From the NCBI RefSeq assembly GCF_000719285.1, contig NZ_JOFS01000009.1, forward strand, positions 62,001 through 126,000: a stretch of DNA of 64,000 bases, given 5' to 3'. Within the stretch, counting starts at the first letter, position 1. Each line of letters begins with the position of its first letter. Under the pieces are notes generated by a model. The model saw nothing but the letters and a program-made list of their open reading frames with translations. It ran no database searches and was not told where the DNA came from. This document shows, piece by piece, positions 44,201 to 52,690 of this stretch. A program made the translations under genes and the position numbers. This DNA is from Streptomyces bicolor. Lineage in GTDB: Bacteria > Actinomycetota > Actinomycetes > Streptomycetales > Streptomycetaceae.

Positions 44201-44495
44201 CCGCGTCCAGCTGCCCGGCGACCTTCTCGGTCTGGCCGGGCGCGGTCGCGACCATCATCGTGACGTTCTTGGCGCCGTCGGCCTTGGCCTCGGCGAGCAG
44301 GTCGGCGTCGTCCGAACCGAGCTTGTCATGGGCGGACTTGACGCTGGGGTCCGCCGCGGCGGGCGCGGGGTCCACGGCCATGGCCATGGGTATCGGCCCG
44401 GCCGCGGAGAGCGCGGCGACGAGACCGGCGGCCACGGCAATGCGGGCCGCGCGTCTCGGGCCCGGCTTCGGTTCCCGCTGGGGGGTGAGGGTCAT
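41211..44495 (-). CDS. Large secreted S8 family serine protease (subtilase)
   Basis: A 1094-residue exported subtilisin-like protease. Signal peptide at residues 15-40 (ending PMAMA), an inhibitor-I9-like propeptide (about 50-150), and the catalytic domain with D204 (GILDSGVDLGHP), H384 (ESEHGTHVAG), oxyanion N482 (SAGNSGPG) and S580 (GTSMASP). About 180 residues separate Asp and His, far more than in subtilisin, including an Asp/Asn-rich stretch (DAAGDANRDGDKTDS) that may bind calcium. The C-terminal 480 residues form beta domains with two LEVAIGG repeats resembling pre-peptidase C-terminal modules. ATG 44495 has AAGGG six bases upstream; ATG 44501 is an alternative. Confidence 0.94.
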   Translation of the reverse strand: MTLTPQREPKPGPRRAARIAVAAGLVAALSAAGPIPMAMAVDPAPAAADPSVKSAHDKLGSDDADLLAEAKADGAKNVTMMVATAPGQTEKVAGQLDAVGSVGRTYDKLGYVRATVPTGKADSAIAAATKLSSVHGIDLREEIPLDDPAVDTKESSAAATAAAAPGKNTPAENPYNPSFETGAVDFVEDHPKSDGRGITIGILDSGVDLGHPALQKTTTGERKIVDWVTATDPIVDSDRTWRPMVTSVSGPTFTYGGKTWTAPAGSYQVSTFLESYTTGGDAAGDANRDGDKTDSWGVLYDAAAGTVRVDLNNNNDFGDDTPMKPYKDGFQIGYFGTDNPATDVAERQPFVVEIRKDVPMDPLGGDWVGQKRDFVNIGVIESEHGTHVAGITAANGLFGGEMNGAAPGAKLVSSRACTWTGGCTNVALTEGMIDLVVNRGVDIVNMSIGGLPALNDGNNARAELYTRLIDTYGVQLVISAGNSGPGANTIGDPALAAKVISVGATVSKETWAANYGSVVSKPYAMMPFSSRGPREDGGFTPTLSAPGAAINTIQTWLPGAPVAEAGYSLPAGYGMLQGTSMASPQAAGASALLLSAAKQKGIDLTPAKLRTALTSTADHIKGVQAYEEGAGLIDIEDAWDSIRDGATAHEYTIKAPVDTAIDQFLKTPGFGTGVYDREGGLKAGQKKTYDVTITRTSGPDKAIRHELDFENNAGDTFRIIGDDEIRLGLNKPVTVKVAAKPSSAGIKSAILEVDDPRTEGIDKQVLNTVVVSAPLKYTYSASGSVQRNSTKSYFVTVPEGAKSLEVAIGGLKGKSQTRFIAIDPTGVPADTTGTPYCYNNYLDGNGCKPDVRSYADPRAGVWEIEVESRRTSPLLDNPYKLDAQVLGATFDPAEKTIAEAKIGTPVTAEWTVTNEFSAIDGSLKGGSLGSGMVGERTIADGESQETSLTLPEGVERLEVAIGGVSDLKADLDLAVLKDGQVVGQSADGDSEEKVSVTAPAAGTYTIVVDGYSVPSGSTSYGYKDVYFAPSLGAVTTDASTAVKLASGESAKVSAEVLVKGAAPEGRKFFGELQLVNSRGTVAGTSTVTIEKAVP

Positions 44496-44722
44496 CGGCA
44501 TCCCTTGTTGGTAAAGGAGCATCGGGCGTCCGGTATGTGATCCCGGACGACCGCACAGCCTTACGCAAGGGAAGGATGTTTGGGAAGAGTTGACCCAATC
44601 GAAATGGAGGGATGGGGGAAACCCGCTGTGCATTTGGGGTGAGAGGGCGTGAAAAGGGGGCGCATCGCCCGCAAGCCGAATACTCACCTGCCGATCCGCT
44701 GCCGGCGCTCTAATGTCCGTAT

Positions 44723-45181
44723 GTGCGGAAGAAGTTGAGGGTGGCGGCCTACGCCATATGCGTACGAGACGGACAACTCCTGCTCGCCCGGTCCCCGGCG
44801 CCCGGCGGCGGCTTCGAGTGGGTGCTGCCGGGCGGTGGCATGGAGCACGGCGAGGATCCCTACGACACGGTCGTACGGGAGCTGGCGGAGGAGACCGGCT
44901 ACCTCGTCGAGCCCACGGGTCTGCTGGGCATCGACTCCTCCCACCGCGTCTTCCCGGGCCGCTTCGGCCGGAACGTCGACCATCACGGCGTACGGCTCGT
45001 CTACGAGGCGCGGATCACCGGCGGCGAGCTGCGCTACGAGGCCAACGGCTCGACGGACATGGCGGCCTGGCACCCGCTCGACGAGGTGACCGGGCTGACC
45101 CGCGTGTCCATGGTCGACAAGGGGTTGTCGCTGTGGCGGGAGCGGCCGGCCGCGGGGCGGATCCGGGCCGCCGGGAAGTAG
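44723..45181 (+). CDS. NUDIX hydrolase
   Basis: A 152-residue nucleotide-diphosphate hydrolase. The Nudix box is GGGMEHGEDPYDTVVRELAEETGY (seen as GGGMEHGEDPYD and VVRELAEETGY, residues 36-60), complete with the REx2EE metal ligands. It would cleave a nucleoside diphosphate linked to another moiety; the substrate is not predictable. Start GTG 44723. It is divergent from the subtilase gene over 227 bp. Confidence 0.92.
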   Translation: MRKKLRVAAYAICVRDGQLLLARSPAPGGGFEWVLPGGGMEHGEDPYDTVVRELAEETGYLVEPTGLLGIDSSHRVFPGRFGRNVDHHGVRLVYEARITGGELRYEANGSTDMAAWHPLDEVTGLTRVSMVDKGLSLWRERPAAGRIRAAGK

Positions 45182-45413
45182 CTTCACTACCCCGAAAGAT
45201 GAACAGCGAGTGACCGCGTCCCGGCCGTTCGACGAGCGGCCGTGAACGCGGAAGGTGGGCGAAGATCCACGTACGGTGATCGGCGCTGCGCGTTGCCGTC
45301 ATGTTCATGCACAGGTCATCCCCGGTGCCAACGATCCACAGTGAGCGGGCCGTTCGCGTCAGGCGGACGCTCGTGTCCTGTTGCCGACGCGTTCGCACTC
45401 GGGGAGATCGCGC

Positions 45414-47213
45414 ATGTCGCGCATACGCTCTGTCGCCAGCTCCGCGCTGGGGGTCCACCGCCGCACCCTGCTCGCCGCCACCGGAGCGGTGTCCCTCTCC
45501 GCGGGCGTCGGCTACGCCCTGCGGCCCACCGACAGCCAGGCCGCCACGACCACGAACGCGCCGAACGCCGCGAGCGCACCGAACGCCGCCGCGGGTGAAG
45601 CCGCCGCCGAGGCCCCCGTCGGAGCCTCCCGCAGGGTGCCGGCCGCGCTCGCGCCGTACACCCGGGGCACCACGCTCACGAACGTCGCCACCCCGCGCGG
45701 CACCTCCGGCTACCGCCGGCTCGGCGACGGCCCCGGCTGGAAGCGGGTCGTCCGGGAGAACCTGGCGTCGGCCAAGTCGGGGCGCGAGAGCAGGCGTACG
45801 GCGCTCGCCGCGTTCGTGCAGCTCACCGACCTGCACCTGATCGACGCCCAGCACCCGCTCCGGCTGGAGTACCTGCGCTCGACGGACGTGCACGCGTGGC
45901 GGCCGCAGGAGGCGCTGACCGTGCCGGGCGCGGTGGCGCTCGTCGAGCGGATCAACGCGCTGCGGGGCGCCCCCGTCACCGGCGCCCCGCTGCACTTCGC
46001 CATGACCACCGGCGACAACACGGACAACAACTGCAAGTCCGAGCTGGAGTGGTTCCTGACGGTGATGAGCGGTGGCCGCGTCACCCCGAACACCGGTGAC
46101 CCGCGGCACTACGAGGGCGTCCAGAACAGCGGCCTGAAGCTGTACTGGCAGGCCGACGACAGCGTCCGCGACGCCGACAAGCAGCTCGGCTTCCCGCACA
46201 TCGACGGCTATCTGGCCGCCGCGATCCGCGAGTTGCGCAGCCCGGGCCTGAACATCCCCTGGTACTCGACGGTCGGCAACCACGACGCGATGCCGCTCGG
46301 CACCTACGCCTCGCACAGCGACTCCTACCTCACCGACCTGGCCGTCGGCGGCAAGAAGCTGATGAACGTCTCCGCCGGGGACGCCAAGAAGCTCCAGGAC
46401 TCCCTCAAGCAGGACAAGGACCCCAGGGGCACCGTCTTCAAGGACTTCCTCAAGGCCCACGCCCGCTCGATGCGCTCGGTCACGCCGGACGAGAGCCGGG
46501 CGCCCTTCACGCCGAAGCAGTACGTGCAAGCCCACCTGAACCCGGCCCACCGCGGCCACGGCCCGGTCGGCCACGGCTACTCGACGGCCAACCTGGACGC
46601 GGGCACCCAGTACTACAGCTTCCGGATCGCCGACGACGTCATCGGCATCAGCCTCGACACGACCGACCCGGGCGGGCACTACGAAGGGTCCATCGGGGCG
46701 GCCCAGTTCAAGTGGCTGGACAGGACGCTGCGCGACAACAAGGACTCGTACGCGATCATCTTCAGCCATCACACCAGCGAGACGATGGACAACCTCCGCC
46801 GCGACCCGGCCCGCCCGAACGAGCGGCGCGTGGGCGGCGCGGAGCTGCTCTCCCTGCTCGGCGGCCACCGCAACGTCCTCGCCTGGGTGAACGGCCACAT
46901 CCACAAGAACGTCATCACGCCGCACTCCGGCTCCGGCGGCCACTCCTTCTGGGAGATCTCCACCGCCTCCCACGTCGACTTCCCCCAACTCGCCCGGATC
47001 ATCGAGGTGGTGGACAACCACGACGGCACGATCTCGCTCTTCACGACGCTGATCGAGTCCTCGGCCCCACACCGCACCAGCTTCACGGACCTCTCCCAGA
47101 CGGGCCTGGCCGCCCTCTACCGCGAGCTCTCCCTCAACGCACCGGGCGCGCGGACGACGCTGGCGGGCGAGCGGAAGGACCGGAACGCGGAGTTGGTGCT
47201 GAAGAAGGGCTGA
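45414..47213 (+). CDS. Secreted metallophosphoesterase, TIGR03767 type
   Basis: A 599-residue exported calcineurin-like phosphoesterase. The N-terminus has a Tat-like signal (VHRRTLLAATGAVSLSAG) ending near residue 45. Metal-ligand motifs visible are QLTDLHLIDAQHP, TTGDNTDNN, STVGNHDAMPLG, IFSHHTSETMD and WVNGHIHKN, the expected D-x-H, GD-x, GNH-D, H and GHxH order. The 599-residue length fits the actinobacterial TIGR03767 group. ATG 45414 has GGGGAG about seven bases upstream. Substrate unknown, probably a phosphomonoester or diester outside the cell. Confidence 0.92.
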   Translation: MSRIRSVASSALGVHRRTLLAATGAVSLSAGVGYALRPTDSQAATTTNAPNAASAPNAAAGEAAAEAPVGASRRVPAALAPYTRGTTLTNVATPRGTSGYRRLGDGPGWKRVVRENLASAKSGRESRRTALAAFVQLTDLHLIDAQHPLRLEYLRSTDVHAWRPQEALTVPGAVALVERINALRGAPVTGAPLHFAMTTGDNTDNNCKSELEWFLTVMSGGRVTPNTGDPRHYEGVQNSGLKLYWQADDSVRDADKQLGFPHIDGYLAAAIRELRSPGLNIPWYSTVGNHDAMPLGTYASHSDSYLTDLAVGGKKLMNVSAGDAKKLQDSLKQDKDPRGTVFKDFLKAHARSMRSVTPDESRAPFTPKQYVQAHLNPAHRGHGPVGHGYSTANLDAGTQYYSFRIADDVIGISLDTTDPGGHYEGSIGAAQFKWLDRTLRDNKDSYAIIFSHHTSETMDNLRRDPARPNERRVGGAELLSLLGGHRNVLAWVNGHIHKNVITPHSGSGGHSFWEISTASHVDFPQLARIIEVVDNHDGTISLFTTLIESSAPHRTSFTDLSQTGLAALYRELSLNAPGARTTLAGERKDRNAELVLKKG

Positions 47214-47313
47214 AACTCGCTCAACTGCCGTACCGGGGCTCAACCTTGACCCCAAGCGCCCGGTCTCTCCCACCGACCACGCTCGATGAGAGCGGACGAG
47301 ATGGGGGAGAGAG

Positions 47314-48531
47314 ATGAGCGTACGTATGACCCGCACGGCCCTGTTGGTGACCACCGCGGTGGCGCTGTCCGTGGCCCTCGCGGCCCCCGCGGTGGCGGCG
47401 CCGCCCGTCGGAGGCGACCACGAGGCGACCCGGAAGGCCATCGAGGCCGCGGTCGGGGACGGCGTCCCCGGTGTGACGGTGACGGCGAAGGACGGTCACG
47501 GCACCTGGTCGGCGACGGCTGGGGTCGGCAACCTGAAGACGGGCAAGCCGCGTTCCGCGGACGACCGCTACCGGGTCGGCAGCATCACCAAGACGTTCGT
47601 CGCGACGGTGCTGCTCCAGTTGGAGGCGGAGGGCAGGCTGTCGCTGGACGACACCGTGGAGCAGTGGCTGCCGGGCGTGGTGCGGGGCAACGGCCACGAC
47701 GGCGGCCGGATCACCGTCCGCCAGCTTCTCAACCACACCAGCGGCATCTTCAACTACACGGCGGACGAGGACTTCGGCCGCACGTATTTCCTCAAGGACG
47801 GCTTCTTCGAGCACCGCTACGACACGAAGAAGCCCGAGGAACTGGTCGCGCTCGCCATGACCCACGAGCCGGACTTCGAGCCGGGGGCGTCCTGGAAGTA
47901 CTCCAACACCAACTACGTCGTGGCCGGGATGGTGATCGAGAAGGTCACAGGGCGGCCGTACGGCGACGCGATCCGTGAGCGGATCATCAAGCCCCTGCAC
48001 CTGACGGCCACGTCCGTCCCCGGCACCCGCGTGACCATGCCCCGGCCCAGCAGCCGCGCCTACGCCAAGCTGGCCGAGACGACGACGGGGCCGACGTACG
48101 ACGTCACGGAGCTCAACCCGTCGCTCGCCTACGCGGCCGGCGAGATGATCTCCAGCTCGGCCGATCTGAGCCGCTTCTACACGGCCCTCCTGCGCGGCAG
48201 GCTCATCCCGCGCGAGCAACTGGCCGAGATGACCACGACGGGCCCCAACGGCTACGGTCTCGGTCTGATCAAGACAGAGCTGAGCTGCGGCGTCACCGTC
48301 TGGGGCCACGCCGGCGGCATCCACGGCTCCCTGTCCGAGGCGGTCACGACCAAGGACGGCCGCCATTCCCTCGCCCTCAACCTCAACGGCGACTGGGCGG
48401 GGGACATGGCGAGCGTGGTCGAGGCCGAGTTCTGCGGAAAGGCGCCGGTGAGGGCCGGTAATCGAGAGGACTCGGACACGAAGCACCGTGTTCATTCGGA
48501 CGTAATGTCCGTACCGCCTCATATCGGCTAA
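47314..48531 (+). CDS. Secreted serine hydrolase, beta-lactamase/DD-peptidase fold
   Basis: A 405-residue exported class C-type beta-lactamase-fold hydrolase (D-alanyl-D-alanine carboxypeptidase or esterase type). Signal peptide residues 1-29 (ending AVAAP). The catalytic SxxK motif is in VGSITKTFVATVLL (about residue 90), YxN in KYSNTNYVVAG (about residue 196), and the third motif HAG in WGHAGGIHG (about residue 332). Start ATG 47314 behind a GGGGGAGAG site. Likely acts on the cell wall, but this fold also has esterases, so substrate is open. Confidence 0.92.
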   Translation: MSVRMTRTALLVTTAVALSVALAAPAVAAPPVGGDHEATRKAIEAAVGDGVPGVTVTAKDGHGTWSATAGVGNLKTGKPRSADDRYRVGSITKTFVATVLLQLEAEGRLSLDDTVEQWLPGVVRGNGHDGGRITVRQLLNHTSGIFNYTADEDFGRTYFLKDGFFEHRYDTKKPEELVALAMTHEPDFEPGASWKYSNTNYVVAGMVIEKVTGRPYGDAIRERIIKPLHLTATSVPGTRVTMPRPSSRAYAKLAETTTGPTYDVTELNPSLAYAAGEMISSSADLSRFYTALLRGRLIPREQLAEMTTTGPNGYGLGLIKTELSCGVTVWGHAGGIHGSLSEAVTTKDGRHSLALNLNGDWAGDMASVVEAEFCGKAPVRAGNREDSDTKHRVHSDVMSVPPHIG

Positions 48532-48581
48532 CCCGCACTTCACGGGGGATGGCTTGATATGTGTGCAAGGCGGGTGATCGT

Positions 48582-49778
48582 ATGCGCGCGGAACACGGAC
48601 TGCGTGTGCTGTCGGTCTACGACGGTTTCTTCTCGGGCGGAGCCCGGATCGCGCACGGCGACGTGGTGCTGGGGCTCATGGAGGGCGGCCAGCGCCACCG
48701 GGTGCTGAGCATTCACGGCGAGGTGTACCGCGAGGCCACCCGCCAGCGCATGGAGGACGACGCCTGCTACCGGTCGCTGACCGCGGCCGGGGCGGGCGTC
48801 ACCTCGCTGGGCCGAGTCCAGGGCGCGGGTCATGATCCGGCCACCTTCAGCGGGCCGGAGCTGGCCGAAACCGCGCGGGCCATGGCCGGGGCCGACGTCA
48901 TCCTCTCCCTCAAGGAACAGCCGCTCGCCCTGCTCAACCAGGCGGGCCTGCCGCGCCGCCCGGTCCTGGTCTCCCTGCACCGCTCCGACCCGCAGAACCA
49001 GGGCCCCGCGCTGGACGAGCTCAAGGCCGCCATCGCCGACGGCACGGTGGCGGCCTGCGTCTGCTGCGCCGAGTCGACGCGGGCCGCGTACGAGGCGGCG
49101 GGCATCCCGGCCGACCTGCTCCACGTCATCCCGAACGGCGTCGACCTGCTCCGCTTCCGCCCCGACCCGGCGCGCCGGCTCGCCCTGCGGACGGAACTCG
49201 GCATCGACCACCCGGCGCCGGTCGTGGTCTACGCCGCCCGCTACGACGCGATGAAGAACGTCCCCCTCTTCCTCCGGGCCGCCGGTGCCTGGCTGCGCCG
49301 CACCCCGGGCGGTCACGTCCTGATGTGCGGCGCCGGAATGACGGCCGCCAACCCCGCGCTCGACGCCGACATCGAGGCCGCCGTCGGACCCGACCGGCGC
49401 CGCCTGCGCCTCCTCGGCGTCCGGAGCGACATGGAGACCCTCTACGCCGGTGCCGACGTGGTCGCCCTGACCTCGGCCTGGGGCGAGGCGGCGCCCCTGT
49501 GCCTCATCGAGGGCATGATGTGCGGGGCCGTACCCGTGACCACCGACGTCGGCGACAGCGCGGCCATCGTGGCCGGACGCGGCATCCTCACGGCACCGGA
49601 CCCCGAGGAGATCGCCGGCGCCTGGACGACCGCGGTCGCCGACCGCGCCGCGTACGCCCCGGCCCTCGCGGCGAGCCGCGAACTCTTCAGCCGCACCCGC
49701 ATGATCGCCTCCTACGCGGCCCTCATCGACCGACTCCACACCGGGGCGCCACGCCCGACGCTGCCGGAGCCGCTCTGA
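48582..49778 (+). CDS. GT4 family glycosyltransferase
   Basis: A 398-residue GT-B fold retaining glycosyltransferase. The N-terminal domain begins LRVLSVYDGFFSGGARIAHG and the C-terminal donor domain has the GPDRRRLRLLGVRSDMETLYAGADVVALTSAWGEAAPLCLIEGMMCG region (pieces RLLGVRSDMETLYAGADV and GEAAPLCLIEGM), with the conserved E-x7-E. ATG 48582 is used; a GTG 21 bp upstream is possible. It follows the serine hydrolase by 50 bp. Acceptor and donor sugars cannot be inferred. Confidence 0.9.
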   Translation: MRAEHGLRVLSVYDGFFSGGARIAHGDVVLGLMEGGQRHRVLSIHGEVYREATRQRMEDDACYRSLTAAGAGVTSLGRVQGAGHDPATFSGPELAETARAMAGADVILSLKEQPLALLNQAGLPRRPVLVSLHRSDPQNQGPALDELKAAIADGTVAACVCCAESTRAAYEAAGIPADLLHVIPNGVDLLRFRPDPARRLALRTELGIDHPAPVVVYAARYDAMKNVPLFLRAAGAWLRRTPGGHVLMCGAGMTAANPALDADIEAAVGPDRRRLRLLGVRSDMETLYAGADVVALTSAWGEAAPLCLIEGMMCGAVPVTTDVGDSAAIVAGRGILTAPDPEEIAGAWTTAVADRAAYAPALAASRELFSRTRMIASYAALIDRLHTGAPRPTLPEPL

Positions 49779-49806
49779 GGACATTTCTGCAGGCGACCGA
49801 TCGCCG

Positions 49807-51216
49807 CTACCCGACGTCTTCGATCGCCTCACGCAGAAGCCGTACGGCCTCCCCCACCGTCCCATCCGCAAGATTCCCGTACCCGAGGACCAGGCCGTGA
49901 TCGGCGTGGTCCTCGGTGGCGTGATAGGCCGTGAGGTCGGCGATGCGCAACGAGCGGGCGGCCGCCGCGCCGACCACGGCGGCGGAGTCCACGTCGGCGG
50001 GCAGCCGGAGGATGAGGTGCAGGCCGGCCGCGATGCCGGAGACCGGGGCGCCGGGCAACTCCTCGGCGAGGGCTCGCACGAGCGCGTCGCGGCGGTCGCG
50101 GTACCGCTTGCGGCAGGCGCGCAGATGGCGGTCGTACGCGCCCGACTCCAGGAGGGCGGCGAAGGCCAGCTGGTCGAGGGTCGGGGGCTGCGTCGCCGTC
50201 TGGTCCGACCGGTGCAGGTGCCGGGTCCAGCGCGGCGGTGCCACGATCCAGCCGATGCCGAGCGCCGGGGACAGTATCTTGCTCAGCGACTTGAACAGGA
50301 CGACGCGGGACGGGTCCATGCCCTGCAGGGCCGCGACCGGGCGGCGGTCGTAGCGGAACTCCGCGTCGTAGTCGTCCTCCAGGACGACGCCGTCCACCTG
50401 GCGGGCCCACCGCAGCAGGGCGGCGCGCCGCTCGGGGGCGAGGACGGTGCCCAGCGGGAACTGGTGCGCCGGGGAGGTCAGCACGGCCCGCAGACCGGTG
50501 TGTCCGGCGAGGTCGTCGACGCGCAGGCCCCCGCCGTCCGTGCGTACGGGCACCGGGTCCACACCCGCGGCCCGGATCACGTCCCGCAGCCGGGTCCAGC
50601 CCGGCTCCTCGCAGCCGACCGCGGTGATGCCCTCGGCACGCAGGCCGTGGCAGAGGCGCCGTACTCCGTCGGTCACGCTGGTGCACACCGTCACCTGGTC
50701 AGGGGTCGCCGTGACGCCGCGGGAACGGGCCAGGTACTCGACAAGCAGCCGCCTCAGCCGGGAGTGACCGCCGGCCGGCGGGTACCCGAACTCGGTGAAC
50801 GGCGTGGTCGTCACCTGTGCCCGTACGGCCTCCGCCCACCGCCGGCGCGGAAACGCGCGCAGGTCGGGCAGACCGGGCCCGAGGTCGAAGCGGGCCTCGG
50901 GCGCGCGGCGCGGTGCGTGCCGCCCGGAGGCGGCGTCCGGGGCGTTCGTCCAGCGCACCCGCGTGGCCGAGCCGGTTCGCGCGTGAAGGTATCCCTCGGC
51001 GACGAGCTGGCTGTACGCCTCCGTCACCGCCCAGCGGGAACAGCCCAGGTCGGTGGCGAGCTGACGGCTGGGCGGCAGGGCGGTGCCGACCTCGATCCGC
51101 CCGTCCCTGATCGCCGCACGCAGCGCCCGCTTCACCCGCTCGTGCAGCGGCCCGTCGCCGGGCCGGCCCAGGTGCAGCAGAAGATCGCCCGCCAGATTGG
51201 TCTGTGATTCCCGCAT
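49807..51216 (-). CDS. MocR/PdxR-type regulator (GntR helix-turn-helix with aminotransferase domain)
   Basis: A 469-residue PLP-dependent regulator. GntR-type winged helix at residues 20-90 (LHERVKRALRAAIRDGRIEV, LPPSRQLATDLGCSRWAVTEAY), followed by a fold-type I aminotransferase domain. The PLP lysine lies in LFKSLSKILSPALGIGW (about residue 315) and the PLP-contacting Asp/Tyr in LEDDYDAEFRYD (about residue 280). It usually controls PLP synthesis or an amino-acid/amine pathway gene encoded divergently. Here the divergent gene codes for a small unknown protein. Start ATG 51216. Confidence 0.92.
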   Translation of the reverse strand: MRESQTNLAGDLLLHLGRPGDGPLHERVKRALRAAIRDGRIEVGTALPPSRQLATDLGCSRWAVTEAYSQLVAEGYLHARTGSATRVRWTNAPDAASGRHAPRRAPEARFDLGPGLPDLRAFPRRRWAEAVRAQVTTTPFTEFGYPPAGGHSRLRRLLVEYLARSRGVTATPDQVTVCTSVTDGVRRLCHGLRAEGITAVGCEEPGWTRLRDVIRAAGVDPVPVRTDGGGLRVDDLAGHTGLRAVLTSPAHQFPLGTVLAPERRAALLRWARQVDGVVLEDDYDAEFRYDRRPVAALQGMDPSRVVLFKSLSKILSPALGIGWIVAPPRWTRHLHRSDQTATQPPTLDQLAFAALLESGAYDRHLRACRKRYRDRRDALVRALAEELPGAPVSGIAAGLHLILRLPADVDSAAVVGAAAARSLRIADLTAYHATEDHADHGLVLGYGNLADGTVGEAVRLLREAIEDVG

Positions 51217-51217
51217 G

Positions 51218-51253
51218 CCATTGGACGGTAGCAGCGAGCCATTGCTCGCTACC
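51218..51253. promoter_or_regulatory. Candidate MocR operator
   Basis: CCATTG occurs twice, at 51218-51223 and 51239-51244, 21 bp apart. An inverted repeat GGTAGC(AGC)GAGC/GCTCGCTACC overlaps it (51227-51253). MocR regulators typically bind direct repeats two helical turns apart near their own start codon, which is immediately adjacent. Confidence 0.55.
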
Positions 51254-51310
51254 TTCGGATCATCGACGAGGGCGTGCATGGGTGCATGTACGGATGTGAA
51301 GGAGGCCGTC

Positions 51311-51538
51311 GTGGCCACAGTGAGGCGCTCGGTGCCGCTCCAGGACCAACACCAGATGTTCCGCGGCGTGTTCGACGACTGGCAGACCAGCTCCGGTGCC
51401 CTCTCGGCGCTGCCGGACGCACCGGTCGTGCCGGACGAGCCCCGGCAGGCGCCGACCGCGTGGCGTCGGCTGCGGACCCGCTTCGCACGGACCGCGCCGA
51501 CCGGCCGGCCCGTCGCCCTCGACCGGCCGGCCGTGTGA
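51311..51538 (+). CDS. Small protein divergent from MocR gene, unknown
   Basis: A 75-residue basic protein. GTG 51311 follows GAAGGAGG at five bases. It has no signal peptide or membrane helix; the middle reads QMFRGVFDDWQTSSGALSAL and the end is Arg/Pro-rich. An upstream ATG (51278) would add eleven residues. Followed by a strong hairpin. Its position opposite a PLP-dependent regulator makes it the likely regulated gene, but the sequence gives no function. Confidence 0.6.
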   Translation: MATVRRSVPLQDQHQMFRGVFDDWQTSSGALSALPDAPVVPDEPRQAPTAWRRLRTRFARTAPTGRPVALDRPAV

Positions 51539-51558
51539 CGCGGTGCCGCTGACGACGC

Positions 51559-51595
51559 GAGGAGGGGCCGCCGGTGTGACCGGCGGCCCCTCCTC
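51559..51595. terminator. Strong bidirectional terminator
   Basis: Perfect 17-bp stem GAGGAGGGGCCGCCGGT and its complement with loop GTG, between the convergent 51311 and 51629 genes. Confidence 0.85.
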
Positions 51596-51628
51596 TCCCC
51601 TCCTGGTGCCGCGCATCCCGGTCCGTCA

Positions 51629-52690
51629 CTACCGGGGCAGCACCACGACATACGCGGCCGGATCGCGGTCCGCCGCCGCCATCAGCGCCGTACGGACCAC
51701 CGCCGCCTGCTGCTCCATCGCGTCCCGCAGCTTCTTCGGGGTGATGTACACGACCGTGATGCCCAGTCGCTCCAAGTGCTCACGCTTGCGGGCGTATTCG
51801 GACCAGAGCGCGTCGTCGTCCTGCCGGTCCCCCTGGCGCGGGGCCCGGGTGTCCAGCTCCACCGCCACCGCCTGCTCCGGCCAGTAGGCGTCCAGACCGC
51901 CGAGGTGGGGGCCGCCTGGCAGGCGCAGGTCGACGTTCCAGACGGGGTCGGGGAGGGCGAAGTCGTGGACCATCTCGTACAGCCGGTCCTCGGCGATCGC
52001 GCGGCCCTCGGCGAGCAGGGTGTCCACCGCGTCCACGACGTGCGGGCGGCTCAGCAGCTTCGCCTGGTTCAACTCCCGTACCACCGAAGCCGGTTCACAG
52101 TGCCCGGCGCGGACGGCCTCCGTCAGCAGCCGGCGTACGGCGCTCGCGTCCGTCAGCTCGGCCACCGCGTCGGCCAGGGCGCGCGGCACCGGGGCCACCG
52201 GGAGGCCCGTCACCTGCTGGGGGGTGGGCAGCGCGGGGGTGCGCAGGATGCGGACGCAGCCCGTGGAGCGCAGCCGGCGCAGGCGCGGGACCAGGACGTC
52301 GATCGTGTCCAGCGCGGTCAGCGGCGGGGTGGCCGAGAAGCCGTGCAGGGTGAGCGCCGCGAGGCCCGTGATCACCGCCTCGCCGTAGACCGGGGCGGTG
52401 TGTCCCTCGCCCGCGTTCGGCTGGGACGGCACCCCGGCCGTCCGCTCCCGCGCCGCGTACATCAGTACCGCGTGCAGGCGCTCCTCGCTGGTGGGCGGGC
52501 CGGGGTGGAGCAGGTAGACGCCGGGGAGGAACTGCTGCCAGGGCCCGCCGGGGCGGCACTGGTCGTTCATCTCGGCGGCCGAGATGCCGTGCGACTTCAG
52601 CTGTGCGGCGGTCATGACACGGCGGTGCACCTCGGAGAGGTGGCGCAGGGGGCGGGGGGAGAGCGGGGGGACCGGGGTGTTTTGGTTCAT
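51629..52690 (-). CDS. AbiEi-like winged-helix protein with endonuclease-fold C-terminus
   Basis: A 353-residue protein. The N-terminal region (residues 15-60; VMTAAQLKSHGISAAEMNDQ, WQQFLPGVYLLHPGPPT) looks like the winged helix of type IV antitoxins of the AbiEi group. The C-terminal 110 residues resemble a Vsr/DUF559 restriction-endonuclease fold: VDLRLPGGPHLGGLDAYWPEQAVAVELDTRAP contains the spaced D and ExD (pieces GGLDAYWPEQ and AVAVELDTR), then KREHLERLGITVVYITPKKL. No partner toxin gene is adjacent. Start ATG 52690. Such single proteins are frequent in actinobacteria; whether it is a nuclease, regulator or decayed defence element is open. Confidence 0.75.
   Translation of the reverse strand: MNQNTPVPPLSPRPLRHLSEVHRRVMTAAQLKSHGISAAEMNDQCRPGGPWQQFLPGVYLLHPGPPTSEERLHAVLMYAARERTAGVPSQPNAGEGHTAPVYGEAVITGLAALTLHGFSATPPLTALDTIDVLVPRLRRLRSTGCVRILRTPALPTPQQVTGLPVAPVPRALADAVAELTDASAVRRLLTEAVRAGHCEPASVVRELNQAKLLSRPHVVDAVDTLLAEGRAIAEDRLYEMVHDFALPDPVWNVDLRLPGGPHLGGLDAYWPEQAVAVELDTRAPRQGDRQDDDALWSEYARKREHLERLGITVVYITPKKLRDAMEQQAAVVRTALMAAADRDPAAYVVVLPR

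Noticed and set aside
42381..44540. 719-codon plus-strand open frame opposite the subtilase gene
   Set aside because: Shadow frame: Val/Gly/Arg/Asp-rich with no motif, while the minus strand has the complete catalytic triad.
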